64,000 bases of DNA from Apoderus coryli. Taxonomy: Eukaryota > Arthropoda > Insecta > Coleoptera > Attelabidae. The DNA is taken from NCBI GenBank assembly GCA_911728435.2, contig OU452207.1, positions 14,240,182 through 14,304,181 of the forward strand, in the 5' to 3' direction. Below, one piece after another: positions 32,457 through 44,029 of the stretch (positions are counted from its first letter, which is position 1; every line of letters begins with the position of its first letter). Position numbers and translations under genes: made by a program. The notes beneath the pieces were generated by a model, which was given only the letters and a program-made list of their open reading frames with translations, had not been told where the DNA came from and searched no databases.

Positions 32457-34250
32457 GTATTGACATGGGCGAGTATTCTTAAAGTGGGGACGACCATCTT
32501 TGGAGCGGGGAACTGTGCGACCAATAACGCTGCAACTTATGATGTCATCGGAGGAGGAGACCGAATTCGGTTTGTATACAGATTAACTCCTGAAGAAAGC
32601 CAAAAGAACTAGACAGCGCGTAGACGCCGGTGAGCCCCGTAACTCGTACTCTTCAATACCGAACTTTAGTTCGCGACCCGCATTTCTCGGTGGCAGTGGT
32701 AATTTATACGGCGCGATTTTTACCCAACATCAACAGTTCGGTCTTTTCGGATCGGGGTTCGCACCCTCTAAAATGCTTAACGAGCTACTCGGACGACAAA
32801 CTAAGCCGGATAACGGCAACGAGAGTGATGAAAAATTCGATTCGGTGTGATAATAATAGTCCGTCCTCTGGAGAACAACTTGCACATCATATGTTGCGTG
32901 ATATTCTCCAAGGGCGGAAACATGATCTCCTAGCATTAGAGCAGGATATGCGTAACGGACAGGACCAAATAAACAATAACAACAACGAGTCAACGAAGGC
33001 CAGTCCAGAACGGAATGATGTGGATGCTGCGGCAGCTATGAAAGAGTGTCTCGCAGAAGCTGGTGTCGGTGAAAGGCAGCAGGCGGAACTTATGGTAGAC
33101 GCAATTAAGGGGATGGAAACAGATTCATTACCGTCACCCAAGGTAGAACCTTGAAGACCTGAACCTGAAGACGCAAAGAAAGCGCGAGTAAAAAATATTG
33201 TGTCTGGAATGAGATCAAGTTCGGCACCACCACAAGTAAACGGCTGTAAAAAACGTAAGTTTTATCATCCTCAACAACATGACAGTAATGCGGAAAGGTA
33301 TATCGACGATGAGGAAGAAGAAACAGAACCAGTAAGACAAAAACGTGTAGAAAAAAATATACTTAAATCACAATTAAGGACTATGCAAGAACAATTAGCA
33401 GAAATGCAACAAAAATACATGCAACTGTGCACTCGTATTGAACAAAATTCAGACGAAACTCAAGAAATGGATGACTTACCTAGTGATATTGAGCAAAGCC
33501 CGAAACGGTCGGCTCCTCTTTCGCCCGTGGTAACTACTTCAACTCCAACACCCACACAAATTGCTCCATCATTAACACATGAAGTAAGTAAAATGAAGAT
33601 AAGCCGTCCGGGCCCACCATTCCATAATGGACTTCTACATGCTCCCCAACACATGAGTAGTGCCGCTGCTATGTACCTGGGTGTCAGCCATAAGCTTCTT
33701 ATGAAACAGGAGGCTCGTCTCGCCAAAGAAGCTGCTGCAGCTGCCATGAGCAATGAATCACAACAACAACAGCAACCACAACAATTGCAACATAATCAGT
33801 TACAACCACAAACTCCACAAAAATCCTAGAAAATGTCTGACAGATTACATATTATGAGAAATTTCTCAACACCAACCGGTACAGACTTAGAAGGATTAGC
33901 GGATGCATTAAAAAGTGAAATAACCGCGTCGTTATCAAATTTAATAGACTCGATATTATCTCGATTTGTGCATCAAAAAAGGTGTAAACAACAAGACGCT
34001 GCTACTGCAGCGGAACAGTTAAATAAAGACTTATTGACGGCCTCGCAATTTTTGGAACGAAAATCACCACGAACAAAAGTGTCGGAACGGCCAGCAGCAC
34101 CGCCTCCACCACCTAATCACAATCAAATGGTAAATGGAAACACGGGTTGTCCTCAAATGATGCCCGTTCATAATCATAATATGCTTAACAACAACATGAA
34201 CAAACCTTCAGATGTTCATATACGACCTCCAAATTTTCAGCCTCCAAAAC
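32457..34250 (+). pseudogene. pros: prospero (homeo-prospero neural fate factor), N-terminal coding exon, decayed
   Basis: The likely original start is 32539 (MMSSEEETEFGLYT). Then come RQRVDAGEPRNSYSSIPNF, FGLFGSGFAPSKMLNELLG, a frame change, HHMLRDILQGRKHDLLALEQ, the nuclear-localisation-like [11 protein letters not shown], a coiled coil ([19 protein letters not shown]), a Gln-rich run and [23 protein letters not shown]. Prospero is a transcription factor that enters the nucleus of ganglion mother cells to end neuroblast self-renewal. Breaks: TAA at codon 16, frame loss with stops after DEKFDSV, a stop after PKVEP and TAG after TPQKS. The text stops at FQPPKP (34250), where it is fused to the duplicated islet intron segment; the DNA-binding homeo-prospero domain is missing. 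Confidence 0.93.
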
Positions 34251-34393
34251 CGTTTTTAGGCTTTCTTAGAAATTAAAAAAAATTATATTCTAATACTAAT
34301 CAGAATTATATAACTAGTTAATTTTAATTGATTTTTTAAAATAATTAATACGTTTTTTTTTTGGTAATGGCGATTCTAATCCCACTCGTTACG

Positions 34394-36785
34394 TTGAGGT
34401 GGTTTTCTCACATTTCTGGCGATATCTGAGGTGGTCTTTTGATGTGGTGTTTCCTGTGCGCCGAGTTCATTGTTCTAACAGACGAGCTTTGCGCGATCGA
34501 GTTGAGTTTTCAGATGAACTAAGAGTCAAGTATGACAGACTTCGGCACCTGAGTTGGCTAAGAAGTTACGTTTACGATGCTGAACTGGATGAGACATATA
34601 AACGTCTAAAAAAGGATGTAAACAAAAACATTCGTAAAGAAAAAATTTTTAAATTTAACCAAAGCTTGCTGACTTCCTCAAATAAATCTAGAACAGTATG
34701 GAATACGTTTAGGGATCTCACTGGAAAGAGCCGATCGAGTAACTTAATATCAGCAGTGAAAGATGCAAATGGATCTGTTGTCTCTCACCCTTCGGAAATA
34801 GCAAGGGTCTTCTCCCATCATTTTAGTACTACTGTAGTTACGAGTCTAAACCAACACTTTGTTCATGGGTTGTCAGCTCGATGTACAAATTGTCAGAATA
34901 ATCCGAGAACAATGTTCTTTACACCTGTCAGCGAGATTGACGTAAAGTTTGCTACAAATGAACTATCTAATAAAAAGTCTACTGGGGAGGACGAGCTACC
35001 GCTGTTTCTTATAAAGTCTTGCATTGAGAAATTGGCGCCGGTCTTATGTGAACTTTTGAATCAGTCTGTATCAGTGGGGGTTTTCCCAACCGAACTTAAA
35101 AATGCAGTTATTGTTCCTGTTCACAAGAAGGGTGACTCCACCGAAGTTGAAAATTACAGGCCTATAACACTATTGAGTGTGATTTCAAAAGTGTTCGAGA
35201 AGGTAATGTCGAACCGAATTGTTGACTTTTTAAATACCACTAACTTCTTGACTGACTGTCAGCACGGCTTTAGGAGAGGCTTTTCAACTGAGACGTGTAT
35301 GGCTGGTTTTGTCCAGTGTGTGCAGGATCTTACTGATAGTGGAAAGTATACGGTTGCCTTATTCTTCGATTTATCTAAGGCATTTGATACTGTTGATAAG
35401 AACTTCGTTTCAGAAAAATTAACATATATTGGACTCAGGGGAAATGTTAATCAGTGGATCTTTTCCTATCTTGACAATCGTCGTTTTCGGGTTAAAATAA
35501 ACTCCAATTTTTCCGAGTACGAGAACGTGAATATTGGCACTCCTCAGGGTAGCGTTTTGGGTCCACTTCTTTTTCTACTCTTTATAAATGATTTACCTCA
35601 ATATCTATCCTTCGCAAGGCCATTCTTGTATGCTGATGATACCTCGTTGGTAATATCGGATGAGGATCCTGAAAAACTTGAAAGTAAGATTTCCGCCACG
35701 TTGCGAGCCTTTGACTCTTGGTGCTCGAAAAACCGATTGATGGTGAACCATGATAAAACGGTTTTAATCCAATTTAATAGATATAAACCATCTTTAAATT
35801 TTCATGTTTATTTCGGTAACGGCATTTTACCATGGTCACAGTCTGCGAAGGTTCTGGGTGTTACTGTTGACTCTAGATTGGATTGGCTGCAGCATGTGGA
35901 TGATCTCTGTGGGAGGCTCAATCAGCAGTCATACCTCATATACTCATTGAAGCGTTACATGAATTCGGCGGCCCTGGTTAATATATATTACGCCCTTGTA
36001 TATTCAGCTATCTCTTTTAACATAATGGCATGGGGTAGATCTACCGAGATATATCGTGTATTTGTAATACAAAAGAGGATATTACGAACAATATTCGATC
36101 TACCATATAATTTTTCTTGTAGAGACAAATTTAAACAGGCTGATATATTAACGGTAACATCTATTTATCTATATAAATTGCTAACTTACATGTTCAGGAA
36201 TCGTACTGTGTTTGCGACAAATGGTTCACTTCATGGTTACGCCACTAGAGGCGGAAACCAATTATTATTACCTAGACCTCGGCACGAGACATTTAAGAAG
36301 TCGCCGCATTACTCTGGTATTCTTTATTTTAATATGCTGCCTCAATCGATTAAAAACTCCATATCAATTAATATATTTAAAAATAGATTGAAGAGGTTCT
36401 TCGTGGAAAATTGCTTTTACACGTTGCAAGAGTACATCGAGGCTTGCTCTAGCGAATTGTAACTTGCGCTACACAGAATGCGTAATGGTTCTCAACCGGT
36501 TTTTCAGTTGTTCATTACTGTTTTATATTGTGATATTTTATAATTTTTGTCTTTTTTATATGTATAGTTTAGATTTAAGATTTTATAATTTAATATGTAT
36601 TACTGTATATTTGACATGCCAGTATTGTATACTGATTACTGGCCAATAGTGATAATGTTATTATTTTGTCTAATTTTGTTGGTTATTGATTGTTAGTATT
36701 TGTTCGTTTGTTTGACTTGCCAATGTACCAATTATTTATTGTACGAATTGATGGCTAATAAAGTATTATTATTATTATTATTATA
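34394..36785 (+). mobile_element. 5'-truncated LINE (CR1/jockey superfamily) with intact RT ORF
   Basis: Inserted in X2. Includes a 687-codon RT ORF, a 300-bp 3' UTR with TAATAAAGT and a terminal (ATT)n run (36765-36783). No ORF1 or endonuclease. No clear target duplication; three target bases seem deleted. Confidence 0.85.
34399..36462 (+). CDS. LINE reverse transcriptase (endonuclease missing)
   Basis: 687 codons open to the stop. The N-terminal spacer is followed by RT signatures: VIVPVHKKGDSTEVENYRPI (finger region, about residue 238), QHGFRRGFSTET, ALFFDLSKAFDTVD (catalytic Asp), NIGTPQGSVLGPLLFLLFIN (about 381) and FLYADDTSLV (about 410, catalytic YADD). A C-terminal domain follows. 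The ORF has all RT catalytic residues and no stop, so the copy is young or the source active, but it cannot nick DNA without the missing endonuclease. The annotated Met is arbitrary because the true start was lost by truncation. Confidence 0.9.
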   Translation: MVFSHFWRYLRWSFDVVFPVRRVHCSNRRALRDRVEFSDELRVKYDRLRHLSWLRSYVYDAELDETYKRLKKDVNKNIRKEKIFKFNQSLLTSSNKSRTVWNTFRDLTGKSRSSNLISAVKDANGSVVSHPSEIARVFSHHFSTTVVTSLNQHFVHGLSARCTNCQNNPRTMFFTPVSEIDVKFATNELSNKKSTGEDELPLFLIKSCIEKLAPVLCELLNQSVSVGVFPTELKNAVIVPVHKKGDSTEVENYRPITLLSVISKVFEKVMSNRIVDFLNTTNFLTDCQHGFRRGFSTETCMAGFVQCVQDLTDSGKYTVALFFDLSKAFDTVDKNFVSEKLTYIGLRGNVNQWIFSYLDNRRFRVKINSNFSEYENVNIGTPQGSVLGPLLFLLFINDLPQYLSFARPFLYADDTSLVISDEDPEKLESKISATLRAFDSWCSKNRLMVNHDKTVLIQFNRYKPSLNFHVYFGNGILPWSQSAKVLGVTVDSRLDWLQHVDDLCGRLNQQSYLIYSLKRYMNSAALVNIYYALVYSAISFNIMAWGRSTEIYRVFVIQKRILRTIFDLPYNFSCRDKFKQADILTVTSIYLYKLLTYMFRNRTVFATNGSLHGYATRGGNQLLLPRPRHETFKKSPHYSGILYFNMLPQSIKNSISINIFKNRLKRFFVENCFYTLQEYIEACSSEL

Positions 36786-36893
36786 TTATGATAAATAGTG
36801 GTTCAAATATCTCGTGAAATATCGCTAGTCGTACTATTAATAGTGTTAAATAGTAAAATTATATTGCCCTTCGTATCTTCATCTCATTCCATA

Positions 36894-37423
36894 GGGCCCT
36901 CTCTTTCTAATATAAAGCTCGTTCTATATTGACAATACATGTCATCTTTCAATATAAGATAGTTTGACACTAGCAGACAATTAATAGATTTATTCCAACA
37001 TACAATTTAGAGGTGTTATTTTTTTGATCTTCTTAAATATGGCTAGCTGGACTATCGATAGTGTTAAATAATATCACATTATTCAAAAAATAACAATAAC
37101 GAAAAAATAACATACGAGGTGGTCCAGGTGTTTTAAATGATGTTCTTTAAAATAAATATTATTTGGCAAAAGCTCAAATTACCAATCCTAAATAAGTATT
37201 TTTACGTTTTAAAGAAAACATGTCACAGTTAAAGTAAAAATAATACAGGGACATACAGGGTGGACTAGAATCAATATAAAGACTAGATTTACTATATTTT
37301 AAAAAATATATACTCTTGATTTCGGCAAAGTGTTACCACAAATATAAATGGTTTGGTCTCTAGTGATGGTAGTTGGTACAATATACAGTTGACAGTTGGA
37401 CAAGTGACAGTAGAGCCAGTTAA
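36894..37423. other. AT-rich spacer between X2 and a foldback element
   Basis: No coding sequence seen. Short CAGGG-TGGACTAG type motif at about 37256 may be a DNA-transposon end. Confidence 0.35.
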
Positions 37424-37748
37424 GGGCAAGATAAGATAACCCCAAAAATTATGTGTTGGAAATTCTATAAAATAAAAGAACAACGAATTTTGTGAAAAGT
37501 CGTTTAAATCGAAAATTCAAGCTCCCAAAGTTTCGTTTATTCATTTCAGATAAGTATTCCTTTTTTCTGAACTGGAATGTCAGTATTGCTTCATTCCAGT
37601 TCAGAAAAAATGAATACTTATCTGAAATTAATAAACGAAACTTTGGGAGCTTGAATTTTCAAATTAAACGACTTTTCACAAAATTCGTTGTTCTTTTATT
37701 TTATAGAATTTCCAACACATAATTTTTGGGGTTACCTTATCTTATCAT
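37424..37748. mobile_element. Near-perfect 320-bp palindrome (foldback MITE)
   Basis: The left arm runs from GATAAGATAACCCCAAAAAT to CTGAACTGGAATG. A 12-base loop (TCAGTATTGCTT) follows, then the right arm CATTCCAGTTCAG back to GGTTACCTTATCTTATC. Only scattered mismatches and small gaps. It ends 60 bp before the islet LIM2 exon. Confidence 0.92.
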
Positions 37749-37811
37749 CATAAATTAACAAAACTTACTTCCTACTATATTAAAAATTAAATTTGAAGGT
37801 CCTTTTCGCAG

Positions 37812-38101
37812 ATTGTTCGGCACCAAATGTGATAAATGTGGTTCATCGTTTAGTTAAAACGATTTCGTCATGCGGGCGAAAAATAAAATCTACCATATCG
37901 AGTGTTTCCGGTGTTGCGCATGTGCACGCCAACTAGTGCCTGGCGACGAGTTTGCATTACGAGACGGTGGTGCACTCTATTGTAAAGAGGACCAGAACGT
38001 CATGGAGAAACGCGAAACGCCGAGCGTTGAGAGTAACAACAATACCAGTTTAAGGAACAATAATCATAGCAGTAATTCCACGGAATTGGGATGTATGTCA
38101 G
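37812..38101 (+). pseudogene. tup: islet/tailup LIM domain 2 exon with one nonsense codon
   Basis: Acceptor TTCGCAG and donor GTGAGA frame an exon encoding LFGTKCDKCGSSFS, a TAA (where a Lys is expected), [34 protein letters not shown] and [13 protein letters not shown], then a Ser/Asn-rich linker towards the homeodomain. All other LIM zinc ligands (Cys/His) are present. Better preserved than the LIM1 exon at 27409-27584. Order and orientation fit one islet copy whose intron was later filled by prospero and mobile elements. Confidence 0.92.
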
Positions 38102-38549
38102 GTGAGAATCTTATTCAAATTTCAAAGAAATCGCTCATATTTTCAGAGACGTTATTTTTTACAAACCTTGTATATAACCAGCGCAGTCAAACCGGCTTTC
38201 AAGTTAAGCCCCGGTGTAAATATTTGTACAAGTAAAAACGCCCAATGTCTTGTGTACACAAAAAATATAAAAGACTAGATCAAACAAAAATCACATCAAC
38301 ACACACAAAAAAAGAAAAAGACAAAACTAAATAAAATATACAAAACCTAAATACCTACCTATATGGCTTTTTGTCTTGACCGCAACAAAAATACTTGAGT
38401 ATAAGAGTATTATGAGACCAGGTTGCGGGCTGTACAATTTGTAAACTTTTCTTTTCCCGTCGTTTACCCAGTTTTATTTATTTGCAACATACAGATCTGA
38501 CGATCCAATTACATGTTGAAATTTATCTAGTAACAATACACTAATAAAG
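38102..38549. other. Intron-like AT-rich DNA
   Basis: No ORF or repeat recognised, apart from an A-rich run near 38578. Confidence 0.35.
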
Positions 38550-38817
38550 CTAACATTAACAACATAAAGTAAACCAAAAAAAAAAAAAAAAAAAAAGAAA
38601 TACAGAAAATCAAAAAGAGAAAAATACAATCAATAATAATTAATATAGGTACAAAAAAAGTTCCAATTATTGATTAAACTTCAAATAGTTTACTATTAAT
38701 TTCTTAAACTCAATCAGATTATCATTGAAAATATCACAATGATGTTGACATTGATTGTAGTTTCTTAACATCATTGAAATCGGGGAATTCTGCTGGTAGT
38801 TCGTTCTTGGTATTACT
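38550..38817 (-). pseudogene. LINE C-terminal fragment (minus strand)
   Basis: Minus-strand reading from 38817 gives RTNYQQNSPISMMLRNYN followed by CDIFNDNLIEFKKLI, the same C-terminal LINE signature (asparagine/Pro-rich block, then CDIF) as in the neighbouring copies. 5'-truncated. Confidence 0.65.
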
Positions 38818-38855
38818 GTCATAAATATATAACTATAACTGAGAATGAAATTTTA

Positions 38856-40502
38856 ATAGCGGGTAAAAATCTCAAGAATAAACTGACTTCTGGACCTGAT
38901 GGTATACCATCGTTTTTGGTTAGGGATTGTGTTCCGGTTTTAGTTAGCCCCTTATGTTTTATTTTTAATTTGGCTATAAATAGTGGTGTGTTTCCAACTG
39001 AGTGGAAAAAGTCGAGGATTGTACCGGTGTTCAAGTCGGCGGATAAATCAAATATTGGCAACTACAGGCCTATATCAATTCTGTCAAATTTTTGTAAGAT
39101 CTTTGAAACTGTATTGTTTGGTCGCATCTATCCCTCTGTCCGAAACATGATCACACCAATTCAGCACGGATTCATGTCAAAGAAATCCACAATAAGTAAT
39201 TTAACTTTAATATCACAAAGTATCTCGGAGGTGATTGACAGTGGTGGTCGGATGGATGTGATCTACACGGACTTCGCGAAGGCGTTTGACAGGGTGGATC
39301 ATGGCAGATTGATAATGAAATTGGACAAGTTCGGCTTTGTTAAGGACTTGCAAATCTTTTTGAAATCTTATCTGTTAAAAAGAAAACAGATTGTGTCACA
39401 TAACGGTTACAGATCAGTTCCCTTCCATGCAGTTTCTGGAGTTCCTCAAGGTTCAAACCTTGGGCCCTTATTGTTTTTATTGTTTGTTAATGATTTGGAG
39501 GAAAGACTGACCTGTGGCAAGTTAATGTTTGCTGACGACTTAAAAATTTTTCTTGAAATAAAAAATATTAATAATTGTAATGAGCTTCAAGCAAATTTGA
39601 ATCATGTATCGGAATGGTGTCAAACTAACCATTTACCTCTTAATCCAGCAAAATGTAAAATCGTGATGTATACAAAGAAAAAACAAAATATTCAATATAA
39701 CTACAGCATAAATGACACAGCCATAACATCCTCTGAGACAGTGACTGACCTGGGAATCATCTTTGACTCTAAACTTAGTTTTGCTGAGCACATATTAACT
39801 AAGACAGCGGAAGCCAATAAAACCTATGGTTTCATTATGAGAAATACAAAAGGCTTCAATAATATTCTTGCTTTACAAATTCTTTTTTCTACATACATTC
39901 GGCCTAAGCTTGAATACGGTTCGTTAGTCTGGTACCCTATATATAATGTTCATAAAGTTGCAATTGAAAAAATGCAGCGTAAATTTCTTAAACATCTTGT
40001 GTATAAGGAAGATGGAATATATCCTGAAAGGGGAGTTGACTACAATATATTGTTGACTAGATTTAATACGCGGAGCTTGGAAAAAAGAAGAATTTTGAAT
40101 TCAATTGAGTATTTGTATAAGCTTCTACATGGAAAGGTTGACTGTTCTGAAATGTTAATGAATATAAATATTAATGTTCCGAGATTTGAAACTAGATACA
40201 GTTCAACTTTTCACATTGCGAGAGCTAGAACCAATGTGTTGCTGCGTTCTCCTGTCAATATTATGTGTGGTAATTATAACTTGATTTGTGCAGACTGTGA
40301 TATTTTTAATTCTGAGATGAGAGAGGTTCTGGAAGTTGCCATCCAACACTTCGGTAATTAGATATGGGTACTCATTTTAGTTTTATTTATTTTGTGCATT
40401 AGTGAATTATGATTTAGGTTTAAAATTATTAAAGTATTTGTCCTGTAAAGGGTTTTGTACTGTTGGGCAAGTAAAGGCTATTATTATTATTATTATTATT
40501 AT
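38856..40502 (+). mobile_element. 5'-truncated LINE (CR1/jockey superfamily), RT readable
   Basis: The plus-strand reading frame runs from about 38856 (Met at 38916) to the stop at 40359-40361. RT signatures: LTSGPDGIPSFLV, RIVPVFKSADKSNIGNYRPI, QHGFMSKKSTISN, VIYTDFAKAFDRVDH (catalytic Asp), SGVPQGSNLGPLLFLLFVND and LMFADDLKIF (catalytic FADD), then the C-terminal block RARTNVLLRSPV...CDIFNSEMREVLE. The 3' UTR ends GGCTATTATTATTATTATTATT at about 40502. Endonuclease and ORF1 are missing. Confidence 0.9.
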
Positions 40503-41386
40503 AAATGTTTTATTGTTGGTGGTACGAGTTTTTATCGAGGGCACTAGTATATTAATTTTCTCTAGTATAGTTGGGTCATAAACTTTATTATTAATTATTT
40601 TGAATAAATAACATACACTCTGTAAGAATCTTCTATTAAATAATGATAGTAAATTGTATCTTGTTAGATTGCGCTCATAGTCGGAGATGTGACAGTTAAA
40701 CATTAAGAAATCTGTTTGTCTAATAAACTTTCTTTGCACCCTTTCAATCATTAGTATATACCTAGTATACATAGGCGACCAAACTATGGAGCAGTATTCG
40801 AGCTTGGAACGTACGAATGCGTTATTAAGTAGAGATAGAGTGGTTTTATTTCGAAAATCTCTGATCACAAATCCGAGATTTCTATAAGAAGCATTTGTGA
40901 TATTAATTATATGGTTGGAAAACGTTAATTTATTATCAAAAAGGATGCCCAGATCTTTAATCAAACTTGCTCTACTCAATCTGATGTTCTTAATATTGTA
41001 TGGATAGATGATCGGTGTTTTTATATAATTGTATGTCATACTTTTACATTTTGAAATATTAAAAAATAAACAGTTTTCAATAGTCCAATGATAAATAGCG
41101 ATCAAATCAAGTTGAAGATCCTCACAGTCCTTTATGCTATTAACGTCCTTGAAAATTTTCATATCATCTGCAAACATTAAGCAGCTACTATTTTTGAGTA
41201 CTGACGAAATATCATCAATAAATACAAGGAATAATAGTGGACCAAGTGTACTCCCTTGTGGAACACCTGAGGAAGGCACAAATTTGTTGGACTCGCAACC
41301 CTGGATTGTAACTAAATGAGTTCGATTTTCTAGATATGACTTTATGAAATTACACGTGCTATTTGAGAATGACTTCCGTCGTTAAC
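40503..41386 (-). pseudogene. LINE RT fragment, minus strand, tail-to-tail with the previous LINE
   Basis: A minus-strand ORF of about 260 sensible codons: SSGVPQGSTLGPLLFLVFID, CLMFADDMKIF, a C-terminal RT domain (RSKLEYCSIVWSPMY) and VPSIKTRTTNNKTF, where it runs into the (TTA)n tail of the plus-strand LINE. It lacks the first half of RT and the true 3' end, which appears cut by insertion of the plus-strand LINE. Confidence 0.85.
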
Positions 41387-43850
41387 AATAAATAATAATA
41401 ATAGCTTTATTGCCCAACGGAAAAATAATCCCTTTACAGAGCAATACAAACAATAATGATATAAATATAAAGAAAACCACTGAAATAATATCCACAAAAT
41501 GAATCAAATATATACAATCAAATAGAAAAAGTAACAGTAATACCTAATGCACATCAACAAAAAAAAAATATTTACTTATATATAATAGCTCCACCACGTA
41601 AAATACCCGATCTGAACACATGATAATAATTAACAGTAGTAACAAAATAAGCGAACGCCAAGTAATGTAGACAATTCAATTATACCAGCAAAATTCAATG
41701 TACACATATTAAAAAAAAAAAAAAAACAAAGACGAGTACACTCATGACAAACAGGACTCCGCATATTGCATAAGTTCCCGAAGCCCATCAGCAAATATAT
41801 CATATCCAGCACAAATGATATTAAAATTATTACAGAAAACATGAATGGGAGATCTCAATAAAATATTAGTTCTGGCGCGTTCAGTGAAAAACACTCTACT
41901 ACTCCTGACAAATACTCGGGGAACATTAAAATTTAATCTGGATAATAAGTCAGCACAATCTATTTTTCCATGTATTAAATGATAGAGAAATCCAGGAGAA
42001 TTCAATTTCCTTCTTAGGGTCAAACTTTGTAAATGAAATCTGTTAAGCATTAATTGATTGTCTATTCCCCTTGAAGGATTCTCTCAATCGTATATTCATG
42101 TACTCTATAATACGGATACCAGATTAGCAATCCGTACTCCAGTTTTGAACACACATAGGAAAAATATAAAATTTTCAAGGAGTCAATGTTTTTAAAACCT
42201 GTACAGTTTCTGAATATGAATCCATAAGCTTTACTTGCTTCAGAAGCTTTGGTATTAATATGCTCTACAAATGTAAGTTTAGAGTCAAATATAATTCCCA
42301 AATCCTTAACAGAGTCAGATCGAGGTATTTCAGCGTGATCAATCGAATACCGATACTCAATAAATATATTCTTCCGGGTATAACTAACACATTTACATTT
42401 AGATGGATTCAATGCAAGCCTGTTTGCGACACACCATTCCTGAACGCTATTTAGACATTGCTGCAGGATCATACAGAGAAATTCTCAACCACAGAAAATA
42501 TTTTAAGATCGTCAGCAAATATTAATCGACCACAGTCAAGCTTGCATTCAAGATCATTAACAAACATCAAAAAAAGTAGAGGCCCAAGGTTAGATCCCTG
42601 AGGAACGCCAGAAGTTGCTATATATTATCGAGAACAATAGCCATTATAGAAAACATATTGGGATCGGTTTCTTAAATATGTCATAAAAAATGTTTTCAAA
42701 TTCGTAACAAATCCAAATTGGTCCAGCTTCCGCAACAAAACACCGTGGTCCATTCTGTCAAACGCCTTTGAAAAGTCAGTATAAATCACATCCATCTGAC
42801 CATCACCATCCAAAACCTCAGATATATTCTGAGAAATGATGGCAAGATTCGATATCGTAGATCTACCCTTGACAAAACCATGTTGAAAAGTCGTGATCCT
42901 ATTCTTGACAGATTGATAGATTTTATTATACAATACAGACCCAAATATTTTCGCAAAGTTTGACAAATTGGAAACAGGACGATAATTACTATCTACTTAT
43001 CACCCGACTTCAAGACTGGCACGATTTTCGCCTCCTTCCACTGATCCGGAAACTCTTTATTTTTTTGGGCTAAATTAAAAATATAACACAAAGGCTCAAC
43101 CAAAATAGGAATACAAATGACGGAATGCCATCGGTTCCAGCAGTTAACTTTGGCTTAAGCCTCTTCGCAGCTTTTATAATCATATCCTCATCAATATTCG
43201 GCATATATGTAATATGATCCGAGTAAATACCAAAGTCATCCGAATGTACATCCGAGGGGAGATCAGAATCCACATACTTATACGCTCTTCAAAAAATCTG
43301 CGAACGCATCAACAATCCCACCCGGAGTATCATAGCTAATACCATCGTGAACTATTAACGCGGGTATTCTTTCAGGATCGGTTGCTATATTTCGCTCGAC
43401 TTCCCTGACAAACGACAGATAACGTTCACGAATCTGTACCGGCCGGTCGATACTGGTTGCATTCCATATTAAAGAGCATCAAGTTGTTTGCGCGCTTATG
43501 TCTATCAACAACCTATCGAACCTGAATCACATTCCTTCACCCTGATATTTGTTCTGCGTCCGCTAATTGACGGCCTAGAAATTGATGACGACTCGAGTTT
43601 GGAAACAATAGAGTCAATCTTATTTTCCAAAGATTCTATCCGTAGTTTAAGTAATGGCACAGCCTTTAAACCCTCTTCACATTCAGGGCAAAAGTATTTA
43701 AGGCTTCGTTTTCAATTCAATTACCTTTGATTCGGATGACGTAAGGACGCTACATCTGTAGTGGAAGCTCTTCCTGAACTATCACATACCAGAAACTTCT
43801 CATCATCGCGTATAACTTCGCTACATTCATCATTTCCACAAATGTTAACC
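41387..43850 (-). pseudogene. Decayed LINE with PHD-like ORF1 relic, minus strand
   Basis: The 3' tail (ATT)n is at about 41389-41404, with GTTGGGCAATAAAG as in the LINE at 40502. Coding relics in order on the minus strand: an ORF1 piece (43480-43845) with a PHD-like zinc finger (CGNDECSEVIRD...FLVCDSS...YFCPECEEGLKAV) and a coiled-coil start; RT spacer and KLTAGTDGIPSFVF (43070-43450); YTDFSKAFDRMDHG (42625-42966); the FADD-equivalent region near 42500 (broken); C-terminal RT (42062-42472); and the terminal ARTNILLRSPIHVFC block (41742-42050). The endonuclease is absent and at least four frameshifts or stops separate the pieces. Same family as 38856-40502. Confidence 0.85.
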
Positions 43851-44029
43851 ATTATGAGGACAGCCGGTATACAGCAACAATTCCAAACACACAAACCAAT
43901 ATCGATGAAGTCGGTAGAAAAACGAATACCTCTCAGTGCCACCAACAAAAAAGGATACATTGATAATGTATCTAAATATCGGATATCACAGCTTATATTG
44001 ATATTATGATTTTAATCAACACCTCTTCA

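Larger units (their letters stand above)
34248..36893 (+). repeat. Duplicated intron segment, copy X2, split by a LINE
   Basis: 34248-34393 matches the first part of X1 and 36787-36893 the rest (ATGATAAATAGTGG ... CTCATTCCATA). X1 reads TTACG-CCT-ATGATAAAT across the junction; in X2 the LINE lies there and CCT is lost. X2 begins exactly where prospero homology ends. Confidence 0.88.

Noticed and set aside
32457..34250. Prospero as a live gene split by assembly errors
   Set aside because: Nonsense codons arise by substitution as well as by indels, and the coding text is fused to islet intron DNA before the homeo-prospero domain.
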